The position numbers and the translations under genes were made by a program. Positions 1 to 10,977 of a DNA stretch of 64,000 nt are shown one piece after another. The stretch comes from Acanthosepion pharaonis (lineage: Eukaryota; Mollusca; Cephalopoda; Sepiida; Sepiidae). Within the stretch, counting starts at the first letter, position 1; each line of letters begins with the position of its first letter. The stretch spans positions 5,347,501-5,411,500 of the forward strand of contig CAHIKZ030002024.1 of NCBI GenBank assembly GCA_903632075.3. Direction: 5' to 3'. The notes under the pieces were generated by a model. It worked only from the letters and a program-made list of their open reading frames with translations, ran no database searches and was not told the origin of the DNA.

Positions 1-116
1 ACAGTAAAAGCAGAGATAAATCTACGATTACCTGAGATCCTGTTGTCGTCTATCCAGCCATACTCTCAGCTAAACCGTTTTATTTCACGTGTCCAGGAAG
101 AACACTTATTTCTAAC

Positions 117-383
117 TGTTGTGGTAGGATCCACCTAATTTGCATAGTGGTGTACCGACCATATAAATATAGCTGGTACCGGGAAGAGAGGGAGGAATCA
201 AGAGATTCAACCAGAGACTCTGCCCGACTGCGACTCAGTCAACACATTCTCCAGGAACGGTCTTACCAGGAATATACAAAAGACTATATGTAAATATTGT
301 GTACACTTTCTTGTTTCAATACATTTGGTTCTAAGTACATTTTGTGTTGCATTATTATTCCATGCATTAGTCAAGTTTCAACA
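117..383 (+). mobile_element. Solo LTR of an LTR retrotransposon
   Basis: The segment starts TGTTG and ends CAACA, the TG...CA ends usual for LTRs. It is flanked on both sides by the same 5 bp, CTAAC (112-116 and 384-388), as expected for an integrase target duplication. A TATA-like box (tataaata) lies at 162-169. A second copy lies at 14894-15134. No gag-pol or primer-binding site follows, so this is a solo LTR left by LTR-LTR recombination. A 5-bp duplication fits Ty3/gypsy, BEL or copia; the family is not resolved. Bases 1-111 show nothing recognisable. Confidence 0.82.
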
Positions 384-388
384 CTAAC

Positions 389-1554
389 TATTTTTTCTTT
401 TTTATATTAATGAATAGAAGTCCCGAATCAATAGAAGCCCCGAATGACATTCATGATTGAGTGGTGAATTCGGTTTTTATATGAAAGTAAGAGTTGGTAG
501 AAAGAGGTGAGTATTATAAGGATGCAGAAGATAAATAGTGAATGACCTTTAACCTGGGAAGGTTAAGAATGTAACGTTCACAGAAGCATCCACGTGGCAG
601 TTTGTTTTGCGAAGTAGCAGTTCTCAGGGTGGGGGAACTGTTTGGAATTTCCTTCTTATAATTAGAATACAAAGTAAAGGTACATGATCCGACTGTGTGG
701 GCATATAATGGCAAGACCGAAGTGTAATTTTCTGATCTGCTGGGACTAAAGAAAGGAGCCCTCATTTTACATGGAAATAACGATAGAGTAGAAATAGTCC
801 TGCAACATTGAGAAATGATCTTTGGATTGGGAAATAAGTAATCCCCTACAAGCCCACGTAAACCATTTTGAACACTATTAAAATTGGAAAGTCGAGGGTT
901 GATTATTTTTGGCCTGATCTACTTTAAGAATTGTTTCGTCAGAGTAGTGTTTTCCGATTCCTATTGGCTGTAAATCTAAAGCTTTACCGTAATTGTCATA
1001 CTAAATGTTCAAACGAGTTTCACCAGTTCAGACTTTTTCTGTGAGAACCTGTCATGCCACCAAAACATGGCGGACTCATCTTCATTTCTTATGTATTTGC
1101 TGAAAACGAATTTCCAGCTTATTCTACGGAATTGTTACTTTATTCTACTGTATCTCAAAAGGATGCTTCCCCTAACATTACAACCGTGACAATTATAAAG
1201 TCAACCGCTATCTATCCGATATATCCCCATAAATTTTATTTTTTTAAACCACCCTTAAAAACCCTATAAAGTACAACTCTAGCTTAAGTGGTTCTTGGGT
1301 CTTGTATTGAGTGAACAATAGTGCAAAACAGATTGCAGTAGCAATTTAGCAAGAACGCCAGTCAAAAAAAAAGAAGAAAAAAAAAGTACACGAGACTTAA
1401 AAAACACGCTGATAGGATCAAAATGCTGGTTCATGAATTTTGTAGAATAGTAATTCTGTGTTCGTTTCCTGAACCGAGTAGTATAATTGTTTTCTACAGT
1501 AAGGATACAAGGCCAGGCGGGGTCACTTAGGGTAGACGGTTATATTAATGCGTA
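389..1554. other. Unassigned AT-rich sequence
   Basis: No gene or repeat is recognised. Short open frames here lack family motifs and codon-like composition. An A-rich run lies near 1366-1385. Confidence 0.5.
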
Positions 1555-2075
1555 GTTTATATCATAGGAAGGGAAGATAACGGTTAACCCTAAACATGAA
1601 GAGGTTAAGCTTACAGAGATCGGGGAAATATCCTCTTGGGAATCTGTTCCAGTGGAGTTTACTTCACGCCGATTGAATACGAAGGAAATGAGGGTGATTT
1701 GCTACTATGCTAAGTGTCATGGCGGCTTCTAGCCGTGAAGGTTAGGCCGAGCGGAACCAAGGTATGTAATTCGTCCGATCACTTCCCATTTAAGTAACGA
1801 TAGAGCTGTAAGAGACTCGCCACATCCTGTCTATCAGAGAGAGGTTAGCGGGTGGGAAATAATTAAAAAAAGAGGCTTTTGAACTCTATCAAGACTGGAA
1901 GTGTGGACTGGGCAGCTCCCGACCAATTATGACAACAGTATTCCATTTTGGTCCTGATCTGGCTATTCTGAAGTTAAAGGACAGTATGAGGAATTAAGTG
2001 AGTACTGAAGCGGTACAGGGTGCAGATAATTTTCACTGCATCGTTAGCGATGGGTCGTATATAAGAGTTCCATAA
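1555..2075 (-). mobile_element. LINE 3' fragment (reverse transcriptase C-terminus), degenerate
   Basis: Read on the minus strand this matches the plus-strand fragments at 8060-8715 and 37700-38170. The shared landmarks are a stretch reading like LYxxSIAxDA, then RTKMEYCCH, then a tail with the FKSRVNRYL-like motif (here MFRVNRYL). This is the region after the RT domain in jockey/CR1-like LINEs. Several stops and frameshifts show it is dead. It is 5'-truncated, as LINE copies usually are. Confidence 0.72.
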
Positions 2076-3270
2076 ATGACATGGTAACAGTATTAGCAAT
2101 AACTGAAATGTAATAAAAAGTATTAGACCTGATATCCCAGAAACAAGGACATGAGTCTACGCTACACAGATCGACGGATACCTGTAGAAGGCCGACGTTG
2201 ACAGATCTCGGAAATTTAGATAGAATCTATCACTTGTTTTGCTCCAGGAAAAACGTTTTTTTCTGGGGTGAGGGATTCTGAACAGTCATTCTATGTTTTT
2301 TTTTTTTGTTTGTTTCTTTTAATTTCTCGAAGATGCAAACCGGAATCATTATTATATCACGGAATAGACAAATTTTTTTTGGGGAAAAAATGTTATAAAG
2401 TCATAGTAAACAACAGAAAATTATATTAACTTTTGTTTTGTTTATGATTTTTATTCTTATGAGACTTCTATTATTTTCAGATGATTTTTTTCCGTTGGAT
2501 CTGCATGTCATATTTTTTGTTCTCAACCAGTTTATTGTGTATCGTGAGTTAGTGCATTTCAATGCTGATATAAGTACGTGTGTGTGAGTCTGTGTGTGTG
2601 TGTGGGGGGACTATGGCCATATAATGTAAGTTCAAAAAAGAAAGCTCTTCTTTACATACAAGGAAAAATACAATAAAAAAACAAATACTGAACAAAGATA
2701 TGTTGTCAGTCATCTTTAACGAAACCTGTATTAAGACGTTGACTACCAATGGTTAATTACACCTGACTTCAGACGCCAATTTTATAAGAGCCAGCTTAGA
2801 AAATAAAATTGTTTTATGAGTTGATTTTTAGTTTCAACAAAATTCTTTACATTGTTTTCACATTAAACGTATTAAGGCGTATTAGGTTGTTGGCGCCCGC
2901 AGATTAAAATGTATCAGAAAGTACCAAGCACAAGATAAATCGTCGTCGGCATTATAATAAAATAAAAACTAGAAGCAAATTACTAAGAAAGATTTAAGTG
3001 AGAGTAGACATCCGAGAATATTCATATTTCTCTCACTTAAACCGTCTTTGACTCCCCTCTTTAAAACTTCTCTCTGTTAAATTTTAATCCCCACTTTATC
3101 TTTAGACCTTCTGTTTTTCTCACGTCTGTTACCCCTCCCTATAGATTTCATTTACTCTAATATTCGTCCCCCACTCTCATACATTCACTCTCACTAAATT
3201 TTATTTTTTATTCCCGGAGTTGTTTTTTCTGTTTTCTTTTTGAATTTGTAGGTCTGATGAATTGGATCGT
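2076..3270. other. Unassigned AT-rich sequence with a short (TG)n
   Basis: A short TG-rich tract lies near 2578-2606. T-rich runs occur near 2296-2320 and a pyrimidine-rich stretch at about 3030-3250. No coding signal is seen. Confidence 0.45.
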
Positions 3271-3385
3271 ATTTACGATTCCAATGGAATAAATTATGAC
3301 CATGGATTATTAGTCTTTAAGCCTTTTTATTATATCCTTACTCTGTCCTGGACATTGAGTTCTACCTGGATTCTACCCTCTTGGA
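3271..3385 (+). mobile_element. SINE body fragment
   Basis: This stretch matches 6119-6235 closely. In that other copy it follows a tRNA-Arg-like head. Here the head is missing, so it is a 5'-truncated SINE. In both copies a (TA)n tract follows close behind. Confidence 0.65.
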
Positions 3386-3487
3386 ATTATTTTATACAAA
3401 TATATATGTACGTGTATGTATGTATGTATGTATATATATTTATATATTTTAGATATATGATTGCATATGTATATGTATATTTACCAC

Positions 3488-3493
<6 letters not shown>

Positions 3494-3579
<86 letters not shown>

Positions 3580-4217
3580 GGTGTTCCAATAACTTGGACA
3601 GATTTTAAATGTGAATTAAGTTTAAGCGTCTAATGATTTGCAAACATCTACCCTAACAGAAAAATTAACTTTCCGGCAAAATCAAAAAACAATACCAGGA
3701 CAATATTATTTATGAATTTAGATATTCCATAGAGAGCTGCATTCCCGACAAAAACAAACACAGAAATAATTATGTTAGATAAACAACAAACCGCAATTTA
3801 AGATGGCTGACACTACATCTCTCTGACCAGAGATCCATACGGACACATTTAAACAAGCCTGGAATTATATCACCCTCACTATGTATTATAATCATCGAGA
3901 AGATGAATATAATGCTTATCAGCCACTGCAAAAAGCGTTTAAAAGTGATGGAAGCCCTTATTATAAATCATGTTCCAAAAACTTGAACCGATTTTAATGT
4001 GAACTAAATTAAAGCGTCTAATTTTTTTTTCTTTTTCTTTCAGATTTGGCGGACATTTAGGCGATATTATTTTTTACACAACTGCCATGACTTAAATAAC
4101 TTGATTCAATAGAAAAATAAATACATTTTCACCAATAACACTGATTTATTTGCTGATGACTTTGATCCGTTATAATGAAACAGCCTTATATATAATCCGT
4201 CTTAATGAAACACCCTT

Positions 4218-4299
<82 letters not shown>
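3494..4299. repeat. Palindromic repeat bounded by inverted compound microsatellites
   Basis: The left boundary is (TA)n(TG)n ending at 3574 followed by gaaagggtgttcc. The right boundary is the mirror image: gaaacaccctttata at about 4208-4222, then (CA)n(TA)n to 4299. Inside, 3582-3640 and 3968-4021 are direct repeats of each other (shared core cttgRacMgattttaaatg-like, then aagcgtctaat). The whole block reads as an element whose terminal inverted repeats run out into microsatellite. No open frame is convincing. Confidence 0.6.
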
Positions 4300-4303
<4 letters not shown>

Positions 4304-4790
4304 GCAGTAAGATGAGAAGGAATAGAGTACGATTCCAACGTTCTTAACATTTAATTTAAAAGAAGTTCAATAAAAAGTAGAAGAATATTCATTATTTTAG
4401 GATATTTCATTGAAAACATGTCCAGATCGCTAGACAACTGCAATCGTGTTTCGATGCGTATACAAAGCATCTCACGAGGCATCGAAACAATTGTGTAGCC
4501 ATTTGCTACTGCAACTGTGTAGCCATTTTGACATGTTTTTGATGTCATATCCTAAAATTAAGTATATATATGTGCCTGTGTATGTGTGTGTGTGTGTGTG
4601 TGTATGTAGATATAGTAGTGCGATAAAAGAAATTCGAGAGATAAATAACTATAATTTAAATAAAAAGACTAATAATGGCTGTTGTATATTAGTAGACGAA
4701 ATATGATTTGAGGTATAATGAGAAATGATATTAAATATCGGAATTTTCGGACACGTCTCTTCTAGTTGGGCTAGTGGTTTTTCATGATTA

Positions 4791-4912
4791 GGGTTCTATA
4801 GCCTTGGATGGCAACTGGTCTACCGCAGAAAGAAATGGCAAGCTACTGCGGTAAAAACTCTGCCCATTCTGTTATGCATCGAAAGATACATGATCGCCTA
4901 AACGTGTATAGG
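4791..4912 (+). mobile_element. SINE 3'-body fragment
   Basis: This matches the 3' half of the SINE at 4961-5251, including the shared stretches gccttggatggcaactggt and tcgaaagatacatgatc. The tRNA-like head is absent. It sits about 50 bp upstream of the longer copy in the same orientation. Confidence 0.7.
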
Positions 4913-4960
4913 GTTGTACAAATTTAGTAGAAACATTTTTTAGAACTGAATTCATTGAGT

Positions 4961-5251
4961 AGGCACGGTGGAGTAATGTATAGCGGCTTGGATTGAGGAA
5001 TCGGAGAGCGGAGTTCGAATTCCACTGAAATCCATTACATTCACTTACGTGCTAACACCCTTGGAATGTATGTATGTATAAATAGCAGACAGACCGGGTT
5101 CTATAGCCTTGGATGGCAACTGGTTTACCGCAGAAAGAAATGGCAAGCTACTGCGGTGAAAACTTTGCCCTTTCTGTCATGTATCGAAAGATACATGATC
5201 TCCTAAGCGTGTATCACGCATGGCACATAGTTGACTGATTCACTGAGTATG
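4961..5251 (+). mobile_element. tRNA-Arg-type SINE, near full length
   Basis: The head resembles a tRNA-Arg: gtaatgtatagcggc as A-box region, and gagttcgaattcc at 5011-5023 as B box, the internal Pol III promoter. A body of about 200 bp follows and ends at a (TA)n tract. Partner copies lie at 4791-4912, 9615-9782 and 37301-37602. Octopus OR-type SINEs are known to derive from tRNA-Arg; matching this copy to a named family is from memory. Confidence 0.75.
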
Positions 5252-5260
5252 TTTAAATTG

Positions 5261-5309
<49 letters not shown>

Positions 5310-5320
5310 AAAAGTGTGTG

Positions 5321-5382
<62 letters not shown>

Positions 5383-5477
5383 TTTATATATTATATGCGC
5401 GGTACTTATTAGAAAGCGCTCAATATCAGAGATAGAGCTAACAATCGCAGTATGCTTCAGTGAGTATGCTTAAATTG

Positions 5478-5511
<34 letters not shown>

Positions 5512-5512
5512 T
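5252..5512. repeat. (TA)n, (TG)n and (TATAA)-type microsatellites
   Basis: Three tracts occur: (TA)n(TG)n at about 5261-5310, (TA)n at about 5336-5380 and (TA)n at about 5479-5510. The 5396-5462 segment between tracts shares caatatcagagatagagc-like sequence with 12975-12996, so it is itself a dispersed repeat. Confidence 0.85.
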
Positions 5513-6050
5513 AATTTATATCTATCGGAATTTAATACGTATATAGGTATCTCCACAGATTCCCTAAAACATTAGCATAACATGATGAAAAAATGTCTCA
5601 AACTTAATAAAAATAAGGTTCATCTTTAAAATCTTTTGCAGTTATCAAGATGAAAGATAAAATGATTTTTTGAATATTAAATTATATTTTTTGATTCATT
5701 TTAGAATGTTCGAAATTATGGTTAAAAAATCCTGTTTTTTTTTCATCAGAGGAGTGGGAGACAGCATTAGTGGGTTATTTTTTTTGGTAAAAAACACAAT
5801 GATTTGAAAATCTTTGGAAAAAACAAATAATAATCTTTCTTTCAAAAATGTTTCGATGAATATGACAGACAAGGAAAATTTAATTCATTTTCTATTGACC
5901 TTTTATAGTAATATTTTTTCTTTTTTTTTTTGTTTGGTAGGGAGTAAGGGGGGTGTTAAAATTATCCGTAGTGTCTAATGTCACAAGCGTTTTCGGACAT
6001 TTCTTTAGTCATTTTTAAGAGTCTTGTTATTAATTAATGTTATATATAAC
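5513..6050. other. Unassigned AT-rich sequence
   Basis: The stretch is very AT-rich with poly-T runs (around 5920-5930). Nothing is recognised. Confidence 0.45.
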
Positions 6051-6232
6051 GCACGGAATGTAATAATGGATAGCGGCTTGGATTGAGGAATCGGAGAGCC
6101 GAGTTCGATTTCCAGTCGTGATTACGATTCCAATGTAATAAATTATAACCACGGAAAATTAGTGTTTGAGCCTTTTATATTATATTCTTGCTCTGTCCTG
6201 GACATTGAGCTCTACCTGGATTCTATCCTCTT

Positions 6233-6235
<3 letters not shown>
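6051..6235 (+). mobile_element. tRNA-Arg-type SINE with a different body
   Basis: The head (taatggatagcggcttgg, then gagttcgatttcc) is the same tRNA-Arg-like module as at 4961. The body is the one seen at 3271-3385, not the 4961 body. The element ends at (TA)n. So two SINE subfamilies share a head and differ in the tail. Confidence 0.74.
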
Positions 6236-6280
<45 letters not shown>

Positions 6281-6371
6281 ACCACTAATATTATATATAT
6301 ATATATTTGTCTCTGTGTGTGCGTACGCGTGTGTGTATGCGCGCACGCGTTTGTGTGTGATCTTAATTATG

Positions 6372-6404
<33 letters not shown>
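6236..6404. repeat. (TA)n tracts flanking an alternating purine-pyrimidine stretch
   Basis: TA tracts lie at about 6236-6279 and 6371-6403. Between them, about 6317-6352 alternates strictly between purine and pyrimidine with many CG and TG steps (gcgtacgcgtgtgtg and gcgcgcacgcg), the composition that favours Z-DNA. Confidence 0.8.
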
Positions 6405-6406
<2 letters not shown>

Positions 6407-6454
6407 TGTGCTATTTGGTATCGTTGGGCATAAATCTTTCTTTTAAAGATGTAT

Positions 6455-6530
6455 GAGGAAAAAGGGCTTTGAAAATCTGATACTCACAGGACAGATTGAG
6501 AGAAAGCGAGACAGAGGACAAAAGACATTT
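6455..6530 (+). mobile_element. RTE-like LINE C-terminal fragment
   Basis: The plus frame reads GFENLILTGQIERKRDRG, the motif just before the end of RTE-type reverse transcriptases (usually LENLILTGKIEGKRSRGR). Related pieces are at 31945-32025 and 38970-39215. Nothing else of the element is left. Confidence 0.6.
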
Positions 6531-7214
6531 TACAAACAAAAGACATTTTATGCCAATTAAATTCAATGATCTGTTTTTTTAAACCATAAAATTTCCTTTC
6601 GGATAAAATAGCCAGAGTGTATCGTGTGTTGTTCATATTTTACAGTTGCATGAGTAATCATCGCTTGTGTAAGTAAATAAATTGTGTTTTAAAAACAGAT
6701 TCTCTTATCCTTTGTTTTGAGTGTGTCGGTATTTAAACAAAAAACAAATCAAATGCGACTAAACGTAGCATGTCATGTGGCAGCCATGTATAACAATGTG
6801 TAATTTCTATGAATTAAATATTTTCTCCAAAATGCTGGGAGCTTTTGCATCAACTCCTCTATTGCAAAAATATATTTTTCCTGGTTATATCAAATTTCAT
6901 CTCGTCCGCCTCTTGCTTTTCCAGCGTTCAAGTTTAAATAAGCATGATATTAATTCAGACGCGTCTTTTTTTCATTTATTTAATCGTTTATATTTTCTCT
7001 GTGTAAAAAACATCCCTATTTTGATTCGATTTGGAAAATCCAACAATAATAATGTAAAAAGAAACTATGTTTATTCACAAGGAAAAACATTTTTTTTTAA
7101 CAAAAAATGAGTTTTCTTTTAGTTAGAATAAATACGCCATAGTGAAACGGATTCAGAATCCAGTGTAAATTCTTAGTCTGATGAAAAAGAAAAGAAGAAA
7201 TGATAACAACAATT
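6531..7214. other. Unassigned AT-rich sequence
   Basis: An open frame of 111 codons at 6775-7110 (plus) has no family motif, is rich in AT-driven residues (F, I, N, K) and ends in a poly-T-encoded run. It looks like chance. Confidence 0.4.
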
Positions 7215-7270
7215 CTTCTATCTGCTATGTCCCTTCAGGACGTGGACAATCATGACTCTCCACATTTTCC
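7215..7270 (-). mobile_element. RTE-like LINE extreme C-terminus
   Basis: On the minus strand it reads MWRVMIVHVLKGHSR then stop, close to the WRAMIxHVLKGHGT ending of RTE-type LINE proteins. It lies in the same minus direction as the small open frame just upstream (7288-7473), which may be decayed sequence of the same insertion. Confidence 0.55.
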
Positions 7271-7287
7271 TGAAAAATGAATAATTT

Positions 7288-7473
7288 CTAGTCGAGCAGA
7301 TTCTTCATGATCATATTTACATCATTAACAGTCAAACTAATGTCCTTATCTTGGTTGTTATTCTTCAGGTGTCTGTAAATCCGGTTAGCCTCCAAATAAC
7401 CTTGTTTATATACGTTTCCTTCGATCCTTCTTTTTTTATGGCTCATCTGAGGGCTATAGCCATTCTCCGCCAT
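7288..7473 (-). CDS. Small open reading frame, 61 codons, unknown
   Basis: The frame starts at an ATG in a strong vertebrate/mollusc-style context (ACCATGG) and begins MAENGYSPQM. The product is charged and mixed in composition (KKRR at residues 12-15, a Lys/Asn-rich middle, NDVNMIMKNLL at the end), unlike the low-complexity frames elsewhere in the window. It stops just before the LINE C-terminal scrap at 7215-7270, so it may be LINE-derived. I do not recognise it. Its reality as a gene is doubtful. Confidence 0.18.
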   Translation of the reverse strand: MAENGYSPQMSHKKRRIEGNVYKQGYLEANRIYRHLKNNNQDKDISLTVNDVNMIMKNLLD

Positions 7474-8050
7474 GGTTACCACTCAAGAAAACGGTGACCC
7501 TTGCAACAGGATGCAACGGTTTACACGGTACCAGCCGGAAAGAACGAACAATGTTTTATATGCATTCCCAACTTTTCCAGATTTTAATGAAACTTTCATA
7601 GGTTATTCAGAAATGAGTGAAATTATTGTAGAATCGTTTCTTATTTTTAGAAAATGTTTGTAAAAATATTTTATACATATATTACCTACCACCAACCTTT
7701 AATTTTATGAAATTTAGAAAAATTAATTTTTGTATGGTTTAATGCTTATATTAGTTATAAGCATAAGTCCTTGGAGAATTTAAATCGAGAAGTTATTTTT
7801 TTTGTTAAACGGGACCCCCAGTTACAGAAAATTTGCTCTGAATCGTAGAATAAAATGCAATAAAACTAAAACATTATTTAATTAGAAAAGATTTGAAATT
7901 TTTTATGAATAAGATATATTATGGACATTTTTCTCTTAAGAATTTTTGTTTGATTAATAATTTTTTGATGAATAATTTTTGTAAATCTTTTAAATTTCTG
8001 TATTAATTTGTAGCGGTTACGTAATATTGTTGTTAATCAGGCCCTGAACT
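7474..8050. other. Unassigned AT-rich sequence
   Basis: No gene, repeat or structure is recognised. Confidence 0.4.
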
Positions 8051-8059
8051 ACCATCACG

Positions 8060-8715
8060 ATGAACGGATGTCCTCACGATGAGGCACCGTGCCTTGAGAG
8101 AGCATTGGGCCTAAAACCCGACCCCAAGTTGAACTCTTATATAGGATCCATCGCTAAAGATGCAGGTAAAATGATCGGCTCCCTGTACCGCTCAAGTAAG
8201 TACTTGACTCTTCATGCAATGTTCCATATTTAGAAGAGCCAGATCAGGCCGAAAATGGAGTACTGTTGCCATATTTGGAAGGGAATTGCCAGGCTCTCAT
8301 TTTCCAGTTTTGATAGAGTTTAAGAGCGTCTCCTAGTCCTTGTGGAAAAAGAATTATTTTCTGCTCTCCAACCTCTCTCTCTTTCTCTCTCTCTCTCTCA
8401 CGCAGGCGGGATGTGGCGTGTCTCTCGGTGCTCTGTCGCTACTACCATGGAAAGTGCTCGGACGAACTACATTCCTTATTTCTGCCTAGCCTAACTTTTA
8501 TGGCTTGGACCCGCCATGCTACTGACATAGTGTCAAAACAGTCACATACCCTCCGTATTCCATTGGCGAGAAGTTCCACTCAAACAGCTACTTCCCGCGA
8601 ACCACTTTCCTGTGGAACAGACTCCCAAGAGGATGTTTCCCTGATCACTACATTCTTAACCTGTTCAAGTCTAGAGTTAACCGTTATCTTCTCGTCATCT
8701 CCATATAAACTGGCC
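8060..8715 (+). mobile_element. LINE 3' fragment (jockey/CR1-like RT C-terminus)
   Basis: With frameshifts the plus strand reads LNSYIGSIAKDAGKMIGSLY, then a stretch equivalent to IRPKMEYCCHIW, then YYHGKCSDELHSL, then a FPRTT-like and a FKSRVNRYL-like stretch (SRVNRYLLV). These follow the RT domain in LINEs of this group. A (CT)n tract at about 8379-8400 interrupts it. Several stops show it is dead. Close relatives lie at 1555-2075 and 37700-38170. Confidence 0.8.
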
Positions 8716-9500
8716 CCTAACGTAACCCTCGGACCGTGTATAGAGTGAAAGAATGAGTCATAATTATATTTACTAAGCCTAAACAGCAAACTGAGTTTGA
8801 ACTTGGATCATGCGTCCCAGTTTTCATGTGTTTAACGTAAGACGACATTTTCAAGACCCGAACAGTAAGAAAATTATTCTGGGAACATTTAGAAATATTT
8901 CGATAAAGAATGATAAATTACTTTCACCCGCAAGTTTAGGTTAGTTATTCAAAAATCATATCTTGTATAAATTTAATAGTTTTCACAATCGATTACTGGT
9001 TAATCGATTATTTAAAAAAGAAAAGACGATAAATCAAGGCCTGCGTTGATATTTAATGACATTCGAATCTGATCATCTATTCGTTGCTATGAAACGTTTG
9101 TTTGCAGCAACCAATGGAGATCACGGTGCGATCCCTCTATGAGGCGAAAATAAATCAATGAAGAAAATCAAGCATTTATTTCAATGTTTATTTAAATTTA
9201 TGTTATCATCTGCCAATAGATCGATCCTTCAAACAACATCCACGAGGTGAGTTCGAACAGGTCAGTTCTGGGCTTAGAAAGAAGATAAATAGCTTTGTAT
9301 GAGTAAAAGTCCATTTGGAAAAGCGGCGGCATAAAAATCCAATCATAGAAAATAGTGATAAATTATTACCAAGATATTCATGACGTTAATGTTTCGCCTC
9401 CTTTGGAAGCACGTTAACAAATAACAACACATAAAGACATAGCAATGAAAATCGAAAATATCGCCAGTCTCCGATAGCATTTTTTTTCCTGCTTTCCTTT

Positions 9501-9504
<4 letters not shown>
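8716..9504. other. Unassigned sequence
   Basis: No gene or repeat is recognised apart from AT-rich runs. Confidence 0.4.
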
Positions 9505-9599
<95 letters not shown>

Positions 9600-9613
9600 C
9601 GTGCGTGTGTGTG
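9505..9613. repeat. (TA)n(TG)n compound microsatellite
   Basis: About 35 TA units are followed directly by TG units, with cgtgcgtg near the end. It abuts the SINE head that begins near 9615. Confidence 0.95.
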
Positions 9614-9614
9614 T

Positions 9615-9782
9615 CAATGAGGTGCCGTAGTGGATAGCGGCTCGGATTGAGGAATCTCAGAGCCGAGGTCGAATTCCAGTCGAATCCATTATATTCACTT
9701 ACGTGCTAGTACCTTTCTTTTCCCTCCAACTATGAGTAAATAGCTGTGTTCTATAGCCTTGGATGGAAACTGCTGGTCTAAC
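9615..9782 (+). mobile_element. tRNA-Arg-type SINE, truncated
   Basis: The head (gtagtggatagcggctcgg, then gtcgaattcc) and the start of the 4961-type body (gccttggatgg) are present. The body then diverges into sequence I cannot place (to about 10004). Confidence 0.7.
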
Positions 9783-9997
9783 AGAAGGACAACTCTGAAT
9801 ACAAAACCTGCGGAGGGTTGTTTGGGGACCTTGTGGCACGTAGTGCACCAGGTCTATGTATTCGGCCCTTCAAAGAGTGTGGTTGACTTTGCACAAAGCG
9901 TTCACCACTATAATCAAATCATATGTGCTGGTGTCTGGGCTGTCGTTTCCTACAAACTGAGCTGCTTGACTCTCATACGTCGAATACGACGGAAGTG

Positions 9998-10004
<7 letters not shown>

Positions 10005-10046
<42 letters not shown>
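10005..10046. repeat. (TA)n microsatellite
   Basis: About 20 TA units. The 9783-10004 stretch before it is unassigned. Confidence 0.95.
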
Positions 10047-10049
<3 letters not shown>

Positions 10050-10131
10050 TATTTACTATTTAAAATATTGTTTGTTTAAAGAAAGCTGAAATATAAAAAA
10101 GCATGCACGAAATCTCAGAGGTGGAAAGAGA

Positions 10132-10258
10132 TAAGTGAAAAGAGAGAGAGAGAGGGGTTAAAAGAGAGAGATGAAAAGTGAGAGAGTTGGAAAGAGAGAG
10201 AGGTGGAAAGAGAGAGAGATGGAAAGAGAGACGTGGAAAGAGGGAGGTGGAAAGAAGC
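10132..10258 (+). repeat. Purine-only imperfect tandem repeat
   Basis: Units of about 16-18 bp of the form ggaaagagagagaggt repeat about seven times, with nearly all purines on the plus strand. Such tracts can form triplex DNA. No coding role is suggested. Confidence 0.85.
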
Positions 10259-10723
10259 TTAAATCATTATGCACACCATTTCCTACTCTCCTCCTTCCTA
10301 CACGATAATAAATTTACATCTTTCTTTCTCCCACCCTGTATATATGACTTCGTGTGCACGGTGGCAAACGCAGAAGCAAGTTAGGAAACAAAGGTCACAG
10401 AATTTTATATATATATATCTAAAAATACATATATTTATATATACATATAATTTAGCTCTTGAAAATATATATTCAAGTGAGAACGGTTGAATGACAAGCT
10501 AATTTCTAAAAAAAAACAACGGCAACCTGCGTAAATGCGAAGCTCTTCAGTAAAATGAATGGAGCACTTTGGCTGTTTGGCGTTTGTTTACGTTTGTAAA
10601 AACAATACGCTAGATTTGAGTGACTCATTCTACCGAGTGAAGATATTACAGTGGTAGAGACTCTGACTGACATCAAATCGTTTGGGTTTCGCTGTGATAC
10701 AACAAAACAGTACTGTTTTCGAA

Positions 10724-10727
<4 letters not shown>
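10259..10727. other. Mostly unassigned; weak SINE-like piece near its end
   Basis: A stretch at about 10652-10727 (gactctgactgacatcaaatc onward) resembles the SINE-like segment at 12424-12545, which carries a B-box-like gagtttcgatccc. The rest is unassigned. Confidence 0.35.
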
Positions 10728-10773
<46 letters not shown>

Positions 10774-10977
10774 ATTTCTCCGATTTAACCAGTAGAGAAG
10801 ACAATATTTATGAATAAAAATGACAATAGGAAAACTAGTAATTGCTGACGCGTTTTCGTCCAATGTGGACTTTATCGTATTTTGCTTTGATAAAGTCCAC
10901 ATTGGACGAAACGCGTCAGCAATTACTAGTTTTCCTATTTTCATTTTTATTCATATATATATATATATATATATATG
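10728..10977. repeat. Near-perfect foldback between two (TA)n tracts
   Basis: (TA)n occupies about 10728-10770 and 10953-10977. Between them, 10809-10876 and 10888-10954 are inverted copies of each other, about 66 bp per arm with one substitution and one single-base length difference, and an 11-nt loop. The arms contain aattgctgacgcgttt. The extrusion of such a hairpin would be very stable. Confidence 0.9.

Noticed and set aside
6775..7110. 111-codon frame as a gene
   Set aside because: AT-driven composition, no recognised domain, ends in a poly-T-derived run of Phe.
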